Below, piece by piece: positions 39,430 through 51,296 of a stretch of DNA of 64,000 nt. Source of the stretch: Wolfiporia cocos (taxonomy: Eukaryota > Basidiomycota > Agaricomycetes > Polyporales > Phaeolaceae); the NCBI GenBank assembly GCA_029448655.1, contig JACCLO010000001.1, forward strand, positions 4,650,001 through 4,714,000, written 5' to 3'. Each line of letters opens with the position of its first letter. Positions within the stretch are counted from its first letter, which is position 1. Below the pieces are notes generated by a model. The model saw only the letters and a program-made list of their open reading frames with translations, was not told where the DNA came from and did no database searches. The position numbers and the translations under genes are program-made.

Positions 39430-39960
39430 CAGGCCCACGTCGTGTGTGACACGGTTTTCCGTGTCATGGCCTCACCGCGTCTCGAACCACCGTAGTTATG
39501 GTACAAAGGTCACCTGATTTACTTATGCGTTGACGCGTTACCACTAGACCACCCGTTATACAGAAGGGTCACGTGATGTATCATGTAAGCATTTAGAGTT
39601 AGTACTTAGCGCTCTGTTAGGCGCATGCGCACAGGCCATGCGCTTTAGGGTAGCCTCGATAGTCAATGCTCGCGTACATGTATATATACCACAGAGTCTG
39701 AGGCTTACACCTCAGACTTGTCAATTTGACTCTGGGGCGTTCATCCCCCTTACTTGCCATTCCCTCTGCTTGCGCATGCCTGCCTGCTAGTCTGGGAGAA
39801 CCTCGACCTCGCTATAGCCCTTGGGACTACCTCTTAGACAACGACAACCTCGTTGCGTAGAGCCCCTTTGGAGACGTTAGGCGTTAGGGTAGGGGAGTTA
39901 GGACTAGTGGTGGTGGGGCATTGGGCGTTGGGTGTGGGCGTCACAAGTTTGTGACAGTGC
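39430..39960. mobile_element. possible LTR or SINE with tRNA-like promoter
   Basis: A perfect hairpin TGACACGG-TTTT-CCGTGTCA opens the segment near 39,447 and GTTTGTGACA closes it near 39,958. On the minus strand at about 39,560-39,480, TGGTCTAGTGG (A-box form) and GGTTCGAGAC (B-box form) are spaced about 55-60 nt, as in a tRNA. No exact target duplication was found, so the class is unsettled. Confidence 0.4.
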
Positions 39961-40680
39961 GGTGGCGCAGAGAAGGCATCCTATGAAATGCAGCGAAGTG
40001 GGTGATGTGTCTCTGTGCTTCTCTTCCTCGTACTGTGTTCTGTCCGTTCCTGTAGGGACCATTCTTCTGAACCCTGCTGTCTTCGTGGACCTTGTAGATC
40101 TGTACGCTCTTTCATCATTTAATTTTCTGATAAGCTGATGCTGGAGAAGAACACTGATGTACAGCGTGTGCAGGGATCGTGACGGCATACTTGCTAATGT
40201 CGACCGTCTTCCAGCCATTTTTCGGGTGCACATGCGTCTTCTTCGGTTGCAAGGTGCGTGAGCAGCGCGCACAAACGGTCGGTGCTGATGCGCGCAGCGT
40301 AGTTGATGCTCTTCATCGCAATCGACATCTTTGAGTTTGGCTCGCTGATGACGGCGACTGTGCAAAATATCATCTGGCTCTGCTGTGCGCTTGCGGTCGC
40401 TGGCATCGGTGGTGCAGGGCTCATGGTGCGTGTTCTAAGTATTGAATTCTGCGCACAGGACTGATGGCGCACATAGGTGGTCATCATGGTCATGATAAGC
40501 CAGTACGTATTTTGCTTCAACACATCCTGTGTGCTCTCGAGGCATTCCTATTTTATCTCCATCTAGTCTCTCCTTTCCCTCACTATGGGCCAAGCAGCCT
40601 CCTGAAATCGCGCATAAACTCCCACGGCGCCGGTAGATAGCACGCCTTCTGAGGCAGGCACCAGCACAGCAGCATCGTCG
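39961..40680. other. no supported gene
   Basis: Minus-strand open frames here (for example 40,194-40,523, with LLTHLATEEDACAPEKWLE) might be a remnant of a host-like coding sequence. They are short, lie in different frames and match nothing I recognise. Confidence 0.3.
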
Positions 40681-42126
40681 TTGAGGACTGCATCTCGTGC
40701 AACAAAGCAGTCCCGCACATCATCGCTTCACCAAAGCGTTCTGGGTTTGCTCCCCCACTCATGCTCATCGAGCTCTCTTAACAGTAGTCCCTCATCCCAC
40801 AACAGCGTGCAAGACGCACAGCCCCCAAAGAAACAATGGCGCTCATCAAAGCGCTGGTCAAAAGCCCCAGCGATGAGCTCTGACGAGAGCACGGCGGTGG
40901 AGTCGACTCTGACACCTGTGGTAGAGGAGGAGGTCCCTGTTGTCGTGACGAGCCCCTACACACCGCCACCTGAAGAGCCGCCTCATGCGGAAACAGATAT
41001 GGCATCGGAGCCCGAACAGCAATCGGTCACAGATAGGACACCACCAACTGAGCACAGTATTCTAGCAGCAGATGAACACTCTCCCAGCTAGAATAGATCC
41101 ACGCTGCGGGACGAGCGCGAGTCCTACGAGGACAATGGTGAGCCCGCGCAGCCAACATCTGCTTCCGAACAAGCGCCGTGCCCATACCCACAGCCCGGTA
41201 CACTCATTGTCGTGCAAGGTGTTGTCAACACGATGGACTCGCAAGCGAATGGAACATCCGCCCCATAGCAGCGACCGTTGTGTTCATCTACCCCACGTCC
41301 CGTATCGGGTGTCCACTCGCAGAGATCGTCGTCCGCACTGCGGGAGCGTGAAGGCAAACGGCTCGGAACTCGCAATTGGTTACCGTCATTTATATCGCGC
41401 TCGCGGCCATCGTCAGAAGTCATGTCGGGCTCGAACTGCAACTCTGCTATCTCTTCCGACAGCAGCCCAGGAATTTCAATCCTGACCTGACTCCTGCAGA
41501 AGATGCCACTTCGTCCTCAGAACAACACGATAATGTTGCCGGCGAGGCTGACGGATGGCCACGGCCGTTGTCACCAGCAAGCATTGACGCTCTGGGAACG
41601 CTTCTGAGGTGTGTGCATCTTGCCTCATTTCCTCCACATGATTGACTCTTCGGTAGTGTTGCTGTGGCTGCCACAGCAGCATCTCTCTTCTCCCCCGGGA
41701 TTGCGTTCCCAGGCCACGGTAATGGTACTGCAATGGCTACACCAGGCTCTAATCGCCCGATGTCCCCTACTCCAACCACGGACATTGGCAGGTCTTGCTG
41801 GTCTGGGTATGGATCCTCTAGGAGTAAATCCAGGACAGGCACCCAGCGTTGCTCAGGTTCAGCGCGATGGACGCGACCGTATCTGCAACGTATGGGAGAA
41901 CATGCGCGACCGCCTTGGATTGCATTCGCGGAATTCTGTATTCCACATGGTGACGGGCTCGGACAGCTTAGATTCGTATGAAGCTCTTTGGTATGTTCAC
42001 AGATTGTCTGACAGTGCAACATGTCTGATTTCAAATATTCAGGGAGCTTGCAGAGTTGCTGTGCTGCAGGAGGATTTGAGTAGTATGATGCAAAACCTAC
42101 GTCAAAATGCCGAGGATTTGTTCTAG
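40681..42126 (+). pseudogene. decayed multi-exon gene, unknown function
   Basis: Coding character continues across several frames. In order: a Ser/Pro/Glu-rich stretch (VEEEVPVVVTSPYTPPPEE), a reading interrupted by an in-frame TAG after ANGTSAP, then RSRPSSEVMSGSNC. A frame change near 41,470 leads to PEDATSS-like acidic text and SPASIDALGTLL, a plausible intron (about 41,607-41,655) joins SVAVAATAASLFSPG, and SNRPMSPTPTTD follows. Another frame change precedes RDGRDRICNVWENMRDRLGL. One stop and at least two shifts within a splice-consistent frame argue for a pseudogene rather than noise. I cannot name the family. Confidence 0.45.
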
Positions 42127-43350
42127 TAGCTTTCTGTAGTTTGTGGCAGCTTATAAAATGGACAATGATATGAATTTGTACGTTCTGATTGATTTGGGAG
42201 TAAAGGCCACTGGCAATGGGTATATTCTGGTAGCTTTTGGCACTCAACCCAGGGCCCCGAGTATTTTTCTCTAGCTTCCAGTAGATGGGGATATAATTTT
42301 TAAATTATTGGGTATCCATCCTACATGCCTAATACTACCTTCATAGCTTTCGGCATCTTACAGTAGCTACTACTATGTTACCGGGCGCCTAAAATATAGC
42401 ACAGGCTATTCTACCGTCCAATTTTAACCCCTATCATACCCGTTATTTATTGATAGATTCTGGTATGAGGTACTTTCACTGGGGCTCATGCGCCAGCTGA
42501 TCAGATGTACCGTGTATAACATTGGTGAGCATAACGACAAGACTTGTTTAGCACTGCAATGCAGACAACATGGTGGATCACCATAACTGTATCTGTAGCT
42601 ATATTTTGTCTCTCGGAGGACTCAGCTATCTTTAAGGAGATTGAATATGTGGCACTGAGAAAGAGTAGGAACTGTTCATTGTACACAGGACCTGATGGTG
42701 CAGTAAGTGCTCTCAGATCAAATCATTGATTTTGGCAATGTCATCAAGTTGGGATCTGATTCTGATGAAAGAGGTTCATTGCAAAGAGGTTGATAGAAGG
42801 GAGCGGTCACTTTCCTGATCATGCTCACATCATTCAAAATGTATGCTTCGAATTCTTAGTTTGAGGGGGTCCAAGCCTAGTGATGCAGCTCGTGGCTGAA
42901 AGTCACCGAGCCTTGTCTGAGAGTTTCAATGTTTATGACAGGACCACCCATGGCCCACAGAGCTAACTGGGGTGAGGTGGGTGGAAGAATGCCAAGTTCA
43001 CTCTAAGGACTGACCTCAATAACATCCCCCTATATATTAGCATTGTATGTCTATGCTATGTACGCTAGCTACCTGTGATGGTAACTAGCTTGTATTATTT
43101 TTAGATGATATCACCATTTTGCCCATGACAGTTTATAAATTCAGAGTTCGTCTGTACAAGAAAAAAGATATTGTGGACAGGTGTGCTGGTGTTAGTACTT
43201 AAACAAGCTTATCCACCATCCGTCAATTACACAGGAATAAATTCATGAAAGAAGACTAGTAATTAGATGACTCAATTACCCTCCAGATACACTGACCACT
43301 GTTCTGGCCATAGCATTCCCTTCCTCTAGACAATTCTAGAGGGCACTGAA
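42127..43350. other. non-coding, repeat-derived
   Basis: AT-rich with no domain in any frame. No target duplications or terminal motifs were identified. Confidence 0.35.
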
Positions 43351-43411
43351 TTTCTAGACAATACATTGCTGTCACTCTTGCCAAGAGCAACAGCGATGTA
43401 TTGTCTAGAAA
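43351..43411. repeat. near-perfect 61-nt foldback
   Basis: Left arm 43351-43372 pairs with 43390-43411 over 22 nt with a single wobble. The loop itself contains CTCTTG/CAAGAG, so the whole can fold into one long hairpin. The function is unknown; it could be a foldback element or a small-RNA precursor. Confidence 0.6.
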
Positions 43412-43770
43412 TCCTGCTGCATAATGCAAACACAGGATAATTTCGAATGTGCAGGGGTATTTTAGACTGGCAATCTCAGCTATGGCTTGAGTTGAATCCC
43501 CCATTTCTGCAGACATCACTTTGATAAACTGAACCGGCACCTCTGAGATTCTGGTGGCATGATACCAGCCTGTCAGTCTGCTATATTGTATGTGTAAGTT
43601 GAGATTGTTGCACGTCACTGTATACAGATTATTCTGTGCATCTGACAGTGAGATACTGATTTCTTGTAACTAGCGTAGGCCAATCTATAGCTAATTTCAC
43701 TTATGAGTCAACAATGTCAGGACAAGCTCATCCGGGAGAACTAGGTACTCCTCAGAATATGCAAATGTAT

Positions 43771-45560
43771 ACATCAGCAAAAGGCGAGATAGTAGATAAG
43801 CATAGATAAGCGACATCAGACTGGTAAACGTTATCAAACTGGTTTAGGCCGATAAAATATGTTTGTATTTTGACATCTGGGAAAATACCAGGGCATCTGG
43901 TAAATAGTTGCAAAGTTGCGGGTGGCGTCTGGTGAATACTTGGAAACTCACAAAGGGATCTGGTGAATTGTTGCACAGTTGCAGAGGCATCTGGTGAAAG
44001 CGCCACAAGTTTCCAGGCCTGCTGATCTACCATGGGGTAGACAGTAGCTGAGATACTATATTGGGTCAAATTGCCCAAACCAATGATAAATCCACAGCAC
44101 TCAAGGTATGTCAAATCAGAATTTATTTGGTGTGTGTGATTACATAATGAATGGCACAGGAGTGAAAAGGCTAGGAATTCGGGGAATGGAAGTAGGGTGG
44201 CACCAGAGTATCTTAGGGATGTCACAGATTTATCTGGGGCTTACAGCATTTTTCCTATGATTATAGCAATTTACCTGGGATTTATACGTCTAACTACAAG
44301 TTATCTACGGGTTAACTCCCATTGCCACCACGACAAGCTCTTAACTGGGCTTATCAACCACATGACTAGCTTACATAACGCTACGGCACATCCACGTCCA
44401 ATAGCAACACTACCGCTACGTCATACAGGTCTCGCCCGTCAGAGCAAGACCAGCCACGTCATAGATCATAGATCATAATGATAGGCCGAGCGCGGCACGC
44501 TCGCATAATAATGCCCACACGTACAAACAGTGCCTCGCGGCCTTGTACTATTGGATCGGCCTTCACGGCTTCCCACTGCCATAAGATCCTTGATCACAAT
44601 GGCACCTCAGGCGCGCCACGCCTTCGCATAATAATGGCAACACGGCCAAATAGCACTATATTAGCACCAAGGCAATATCGCTATAGGCTCGGCCTTCTCG
44701 GCCATCCCACGGACTCGGAGTTCCCCAAGTCCCGGGCCTCTGCCATCACGGCGTTGCCCAAACACCGGTCCTCGCCCCACGGCTAAGACCACCATATGTT
44801 CCAGTAACCTTCCGGTCCGGACATATCACATGCTACGGTGCCTGCTGGCCCAATAGCATTACGACCTCGGCGTCCTCGCCTTGGTCATCCTATGAAGACC
44901 GGCCAATCGCCATTATACCGCAAGGTATCCGGCAACCGGCTTCCCTTATACCCGGGCTGCGCCCGCGTTACAACAAGATAACTAACAAATCCCTCTCATA
45001 CGATTGGTTCGGCCATTAGGGCCTTGCCACGGCCATTCTATGTAGAGTCCATAAACATCAGATAAGATAGCGCTTCGCCTCTTGGCAAAGCCACATAACC
45101 CGGAATGGTAGTACTAGCTAGTAGCACGTGCCATCCACATAAACATGTATATAAGTAGGGGCTTGACGCCCTTTAACTTTAGTTCTATTATTCTCGGCTT
45201 GCGCCGTAGAATAACCTCTCACATCCTGCTGCGCTGGTATTGCCTCCTCTCTAAGTCGCCTTATCTCAACAATATAGGCACTTGGTGAGTCCCACAGGCG
45301 TACTGTGTCAAGGGAGATGGTACGGTGAGGTAGGTATACAGAGTACAATGCACAGTTCCCACATAGGGCCGGTTAGTACATGAAAGGTCAAGGGTTGGAT
45401 GCACATACCAGAGACATGATGGGAAATCTGTGGCTGCAAGCCAAAGCAAAGGCAGCACATGTGAGTTATTAGACCACTGCTTCATCAGAGCAGATTGCAT
45501 GGGACTTACTGCATGACTTAGTTTCCAAGAGCAGTGGCAAGACATGTGGATGCAGATTAT
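43771..45560 (+). repeat. interspersed repeat D, copy split by a solo LTR
   Basis: Starts CATCAGCAAAAGGCGAG, carries CATCTGGTGAA-type units, and continues on the other side of the family A LTR with CACAGTTCCCACATAGGGCC and GGTTGGATGCACATACCAGA. It is colinear with the inverted copy at 38,310-39,015. Confidence 0.7.
44220..45310 (+). mobile_element. solo LTR, family A, copy 1
   Basis: Starts TGTCACAGATTTATCTGG and ends GTACTGTGTCA, with the 5-bp duplication AGGGA (44215-44219 and 45311-45315). It is 1091 bp and contains a TATA box in ATGTATATAAGTAGGGG near 45,145. The related copy at 59,252 shares both ends and the promoter. Confidence 0.88.
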
Positions 45561-45654
45561 CATCAGCAAAATGCAAGCCCTCATATCTAGTCTGTTAACT
45601 ATTGTAAATAGCAGCTCAGTAGATATACATAGATATGAGCAGATACTACACATA

Positions 45655-45840
45655 GGGTAATGGCAGGATCCACGAGGACTGAAATATTATTTGCAGGATC
45701 AAAGAGGACCGAAATGTTATTTGCAGGATCAAAGAGGACCGGAATATTAGTTGCAGGATCAAAGAGGACTGAAATGTTATTTTCAGGATTAAAGAAGATG
45801 TACATATTCATTGCAGGACTAATAAGCACAGCAGTACTAA
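45655..45840 (-). repeat. 30-bp minisatellite, inverted copy
   Basis: Five to six units; the minus strand reads PANNISVLFD-type ten-residue repeats, the same family as 30,965. On the plus strand a typical unit is GCAGGATCAAAGAGGACCG plus 11 nt. It is flanked on the right by the copia RNase H relic, as at the other locus. Confidence 0.8.
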
Positions 45841-45849
45841 TGGCAGTCA

Positions 45850-46010
45850 CAAGAGGCATGGTCTAAGCATAGATCCTCAGAGAGCATGCTAAACAGAAAG
45901 TCATGGATACATGTACTACAGGTCACAACCACTGTAAGGATAGAAGCAAGGAAAACATCGATGGTGGCACCCTGTCAAGTACAGGTGATGGTACAGGATT
46001 GGCTACTACC
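45850..46010 (+). pseudogene. copia RNase H C-terminal relic, copy 2
   Basis: Broken reading resembling the relic at 30,810-31,004 (AGAGAGCATGCTAAACAGAA against the inverted AGAGCATGTCAAACAGAAG). There is no open frame of useful length. Confidence 0.4.
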
Positions 46011-47289
46011 CATTATAAAGTGCATGAAGCTGAGCACACGTAGTGTGGGAGGTGTCTGGGTATCTGAGCGTGACCTCCCATCTGATTTAGTAAGTCCCTT
46101 ACTTGATTGGGAAATGCCTTTCATCATACTTTGTAGTCTGTCATATTTTTGGTCAGCTCTTGAATCTTATCCATAATATCATAAAGGCTGGCTTTTGTCA
46201 CTGTCGATGTGTCCAATCTTCTCTCTCCTTCAATCCATATGGCATCCTCTTGAAGTTGACACATCCACCGCTCTCTCTTCCTCGTCTCTTTTTCTCCTTC
46301 CCCTCTTGGCACCATGCATTGCAATCATTACTTGTGGCCCTGCTCACTGTGTGCGCAGTATGTCTATTCCTTTCTCCCTCCAGTGCATGCCCTGCCAACC
46401 CTACTAACCCTACTGCTGTTAAGCTTTTTGTCATGACAGGCACACAGCGCTGGACAGTGCCCACCTCTGCACTCCTTTGGGTACTCCTCACCCTCACTTC
46501 CTGATATCTGGTGCATCTGCTGTCATATTTTCTCCCTTTCCATGTGCATATATGCGCTTTCCTGCACCTGAGTCCATTCTTATGTAGAATTTCGGTCGCA
46601 TTAGACTGCGGCTGTGCCCTACTGCCCGCCAGGAACCCTGCTACAGTGTGGTGGGTTCTGGCAACATATGTGTGCTGGTACATACATAGTATCCTCGACT
46701 TTGTACTAACCCCAGCCGCCATACTACCACCGGTCGCGCCATACCCGGATCCGGCCTATCCACCCCTATTCTACCAGGGGCACCACACCATGGCAATGAG
46801 ATTGCACCCGTGTGCTGTGCCCAACACGCATGCACTTCCTCTTACACTTGTGCTCATTGCACATGTGGTGTGTGCCCTGTGTGGGGTCTCCTCCACCCAT
46901 CGTTTATAGGGCATGTCATGACTGTGCTCATGTGCGTCCCTTCCTGCTTATAGTGACTCATGGCTGACATGCTGTGTACGGTGATAGTGAGCTCTGCATG
47001 AGGGACACGCTCACTATGGCAGCAGCATATGGCATCCACACCATGCCCATGGCAGATGTTCATGCTTACTAAGAGGTCACCGCCGCATGCGCTGCATGTG
47101 GGAGTGGAAGCCGGAGACTACTACTCTGTGGTGAATCTTTTGTAGTCTCTTTTGTGACTAGCTGGCTCTACTAACATGAATAAGATTGAACTTTTATTGC
47201 CACTGTACTGTGTGGATTAATATATTCTAAGAGCTTCATTTCTGGAACCGGTGCCCTAGAGCAGCACCCCTGCCCCACCAGCCATGCAG
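46011..47289. other. retroelement-derived, no gene assigned
   Basis: Open frames (46,198-46,722 minus; 46,511-46,909 plus) carry no domain. The segment TAGTCTGTCATATTTTTGG at 46,135 matches copia-region sequence at 36,620, so part of this interval is copia-derived. Confidence 0.35.
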
Positions 47290-48440
47290 GTTACTGCTAT
47301 TGTGTGGTCTTTGCAATAGCAAGAGCCTCAGCTAAGATCCTCGCAATAGCGAGGGCCTCAGATGAGGTCCTTGCAATAGGATGGGCCTGGGTGCCATGTC
47401 CTTGCAAGAACGTGTCCCTTGGATGCTTTGTATTGTGCGGACCTGCTACTATAAGGGGGTTATACATGACTATACTGGTCCTGCTACATTTACAGGTCCT
47501 GCTAGGTATATCTATGTAGATATGAGTATATCTATGTAGATATGAGTATATCTATGTAGATATGAGTATATCTATGTAGATATGAGTATATCTATGTAGA
47601 TATGAGTATATCTATGTAGATATGAGTATATCTATGTAGATATGAGTATATCTATGTAGATATGAGTATATCTATGTAGATATGAGTATATCTATGTAGA
47701 TATGAGTATATCTATGTAGATATGAGTATATCTATGTAGATATGAGTATATCTATGTAGATATGAGTATATCTATGTAGATATGAGTATATCTATGTAGA
47801 TATGAGTATATCTATGTAGATATGAGTATATCTATGTAGATATGAGTATATCTATGTAGATATGAGTATATCTATGTAGATATGAGTATATCTATGTAGA
47901 TATGAGTATATCTATGTAGATATGAGTATATCTATGTAGATATGAGTATATCTATGTAGATATGAGTATATCTATGTAGATATGAGTATATCTATGTAGA
48001 TATGAGTATATCTATGTAGATATGAGTATATCTATGTAGATATGAGTATATCTATGTAGATATGAGTATATCTATGTAGATATGAGTATATCTATGTAGA
48101 TATGAGTATATCTATGTAGATATGAGTATATCTATGTAGATATGAGTATATCTATGTAGATATGAGTATATCTATGTAGATATGAGTATATCTACGATCT
48201 CACACTTTACTGATGATGTTAGAATTACTGGCTGTTTAGATGAGCACTGTTGGAAGTAGGCCGATGATGGTGTGCGACAGCTGGCATCACAGCACGAGAG
48301 GGCATAGTTGATTGTATGATACAGTGGGACCCCGATGCATTGGATGTACTGTTTTTGCATAGCCCCTGATTACCTGTACATGTATATAAGCAGTGCAGTG
48401 GGCGTACAGCTGCCTCGCCAGTTTGTAACCAAAACCACAT
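47290..48440 (+). repeat. repeat F, copy 2, with TATA-bearing LTR-like end
   Basis: Homologous (inverted) to 25,510-25,930 on either side of a 20-bp array. The right part has a TATA box (ATGTATATAAGCAG near 48,384) followed by CAGTTTGTAACC, and then, after a MITE, the copia gag relic. This arrangement suggests that it is the 5' LTR or leader of that copia element. Confidence 0.5.
47506..48194 (+). repeat. 20-bp tandem array, about 34 perfect units
   Basis: The unit TATGAGTATATCTATGTAGA is repeated head to tail without a single visible change from 47,521 to 48,180, with partial units on each side. Each unit carries a near-palindrome TATCTATGTAGATA. The other copy of the host repeat has about one unit, so the array is a recent local expansion. 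Confidence 0.95.
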
Positions 48441-48558
48441 ACCTTGGTCCTGTCCATTGAGGTCACATCTTGAGATCACCTCGTTGCTTGCCCGGCTCGG
48501 CGTGTGCAACTTCAACACAAACCGGCACATACCAAGTTCACTTACCTCTCATTACTCC

Positions 48559-49188
48559 TAGTGATGTGCCAGGCCCGGCCCGGCTCAAAAGCCCCGGCTT
48601 TGGCCCGGCTTTGGACGGCCTTGGCTTTTCAAAACCTCAGGCCGGGCCCCCATTGACAGCCCAGGGCTTGGCCCGGCCCGGCCTGGGGCTTGCCCGGGGC
48701 CTGGCACTGTGAGGATGATCATCACTGTAGCCACACAAACTCATAACATACCTTCTCCAACTATCTTCTGACAAAGCCAAGCTCCAGTATCTTCAATAAT
48801 TAGTGAATTATAGTGTGAAATCATCATTTCACCGGCACGGTGCTCTGTGGCGCACCTTCCAAATGGGGCATCGTATAGGCGCCCAAAAGTGAGCGACAGG
48901 CTTCAGCACCAAGGATTCAATCCATGGGACTATCCTCTTGCTTGAATTTAAAAATATAGACATACTTCATTGGAATATGGCATACTGCTACTATATATCA
49001 TAGTTACTAGACATTTTATCCGTTAGAGCTTTCAGGCCCGGGGCTCACGGCTTGGCCCGGCCCGGCTTGAGACACAAGCCGGGCCCTGGGCCGTCTCAAG
49101 CCGTGGTGTAGGGCCCGGCCTGGCCCGGCCCAAGTAGGGCTTGGCCCGGCCCGGCCTATGGCCCAAAGCCGGGCCTGGCACATCACTA
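48559..49188. mobile_element. hAT-type MITE, copy 1
   Basis: Terminal inverted repeats of about 21 bp (TAGTGATGTGCCAGGCCCGG at the left end) are flanked by the perfect 8-bp duplication ATTACTCC (48551-48558 and 49189-49196). TAGTG ends and 8-bp duplications are hAT hallmarks. It is 630 bp, without a transposase; the subterminal regions are dense in GGCCCGG. It sits 79 bp upstream of the gag start codon. Confidence 0.9.
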
Positions 49189-49267
49189 ATTACTCCTGCT
49201 GTGGCCTTCCTGTTTCGCCTCCAACCTCTTGTTATCTCTGTGGGCACCTCCTTGTCATCGCATCAAA

Positions 49268-49950
49268 ATGACGGCTGACAATGAATCGTGCTTTGCGCTA
49301 CTCACCGAGGGTGGGAACTACCAAACATGGGCAATGAAGATGCAGGCTGAACTCATTCTGAAGGGGCTGTGGGAGATGTTAGAGGTTAAGGCTGAGGTAG
49401 AGAAGGGGGAATTGGAGGAGGAGGCACTGGAGAGGGCATTGGGAGAGAGGAAGAAGGCCATGATGGCCAAAGCGCATGCAGAGATTGTGCTCCGTGTTGA
49501 CAACAGTCAGTTGGAACTCCTGGAGGATGAGCAGGACCCCTGACAGTGCTGGAGGATACTGCAGGAGGCTCACCACTCATGAGGGTTTGCCATGGAATTG
49601 GCCAAGTGGTGGCAGTTTTATTGTGCAGAGATGGAGAGCAGGGAATTGGTACAGGTGTGGATCTTGTGAGCGAAGGTATATGCGTGGGAACTGCAGGACG
49701 TGGGTGTCGAGGTGGGTGATCAACAGAAAATGTGGGGGTTACCATGGGGTTGGATGATTGCTTTGAGTGGGATGATTCGATGTTGGATGTGATGGACCCA
49801 CATTGGAGGATGTTTGAAAACATCTGCATGCTGTTGCTGAACAAAGAGATGCGGATTGGAAAGCCAGATGGCATGTCACCAGCTTGCCAGTCCTTAGAGC
49901 TGAGCTAGATGAGAAAAAGTGCAGGGGAGGAGATGAACGAGAGCACATTG
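49268..49950 (+). pseudogene. copia-type gag relic
   Basis: From ATG 49,268 the frame reads LLTEGGNYQTWAMKMQAEL and LKGLWEMLEVKAEVE, the gag N-terminus of Ty1/copia. It stops after 91 codons, just before a region expected to read as a VW..L..xHHSxGFA-type segment. A shifted frame continues with FAMELAKWWQFYCAEME and WELQDVGVEVGDQQK, which are gag-like, and further stops follow. This is a decayed gag. Downstream sequence to 50,210 is shared, inverted, with 36,440-36,720. Confidence 0.7.
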
Positions 49951-50711
49951 TGAGTCAGTAAATAAGCTATAGGAGTGACACATTGAAGAGCTGACCGAAG
50001 GATGACAGAATCTAAACTAGTGGTTGAAGGATGACTACAGTAATATCACTCAATTGGGTAATGAAGTTACCATAAAAGCTCAGTGGCTGCTGCAACTTCA
50101 TGTCATGGGTCCAATATGACATCATTACTGTGCAACCACTCGAACACCATCTTGTTGCCTCATCTGGATGCTTCATGAGGGCCCCACCACTAGTGTCCAA
50201 GGCTTCAGTGCATCGTCTCTGTTACGGGTTGTATACCCATTCATATATTCGATATGTGAATATAAGTTGTTCTTCTGCATGTAGTCCAACGAATGAGTGC
50301 AAGGCAAAAATATCTGTGATAAGCCTTCAGGCCCTGAGTCAAAGACCCTAGGGGGTTGTTCGATATCCAATATGCATCAGAGGATATAATTGATTCAGGT
50401 GTGAGCCTTGTAGAATATAAGGCTTGCCTAAGTCTGAGAAGTCATTGGGCACTTTGAGGACTTAGTCAGTTTGAGAGCTCAGTGAATACTGAGTGTAGTT
50501 TCCTACATTTGAGAACGAGTATAAGACTTCTTGTTTGTACAAGAAGGTCAAGCTGAAGAGCCTCGACGGTAAGTACATTGGCTTATATACTACGCTATGT
50601 TTCAGAGGTCGAGTTCATCCCAGATGTCACTGATACTATCTACGCTATAGTATGAGATGTTTGATTAGTATGTAGTGATAGACCTGAGACGATAGATAGC
50701 AATGATAGATA

Positions 50712-51127
50712 GCAATGATTAATGAATTGAAAGTAATTTTAGTTGGACTAATCCTCGGAGATCTTTTTGGCCGATTACGATTTGGAAAAGTAAGATTCGT
50801 GTTTAAACAAGGTCTTATCCATCAAGATTATCTTAACCATTTGTATGACAAATTTAATACCTTTTGCCCAAGCGCTCCTAGAATAGTGAAAGCGTTGCCT
50901 GATTTTAGAACAGGTCTAATATATAGTAGTATATATTTTAGTACATTTACGTTACTGCTCGGGTTCCCCGCGCTTGTTTTAACGACAAATATTTCTTATT
51001 TTAAAATCAAAGTTTCTGGCTTTATTTTTTGTTTTTTACAATATTCAAGTATGAACCATAATATTTTATTTTCGAACTAAAGGTTGCACCTGATGTATAT
51101 GATGATACTCCAACTATTGTAACTATC
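50712..51127 (+). pseudogene. nuclear copy of mitochondrial LAGLIDADG homing endonuclease (NUMT)
   Basis: The strongly AT-rich frame at 50,715-51,080 reads ILVGLILGDLFGRLRFGK, then FVFKQGLIHQDYLNHLYDKF and IYSSIYFST. This is the start of a LAGLIDADG endonuclease of the kind encoded in fungal mitochondrial introns, including one LAGLIDADG-type motif (GLILGDLFG). It loses family resemblance after about 75 residues and no second motif follows. The base composition differs abruptly from both flanks. Its left junction repeats GATAGATAGCAATGAT, and the interrupted LTR resumes at TGGTTGAATGCC. Confidence 0.82.
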
Positions 51128-51296
51128 TGGGGTGGTTGAATGCCATCTGTCAATCATGAAATGATAAATATGAAACAAGGGACAGAGTTAGATCTGCCAG
51201 AGTCAAAATGTGCCCTACACACTAATACAGCTGGGGTTAGGCCCAGCGTAATCACAAATAGCCAGGGAGGTAGGTTGTGCAACAAGTCCCTGTATT

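Noticed and set aside
41447..42247. 266-codon minus-strand open frame
   Set aside because: It overlaps a plus-strand pseudogene with splice-consistent text; no recognisable domain on the minus strand.
47506..48194. CRISPR-like array
   Set aside because: The repeats abut with no spacers and the genome is eukaryotic; it is a simple tandem repeat.
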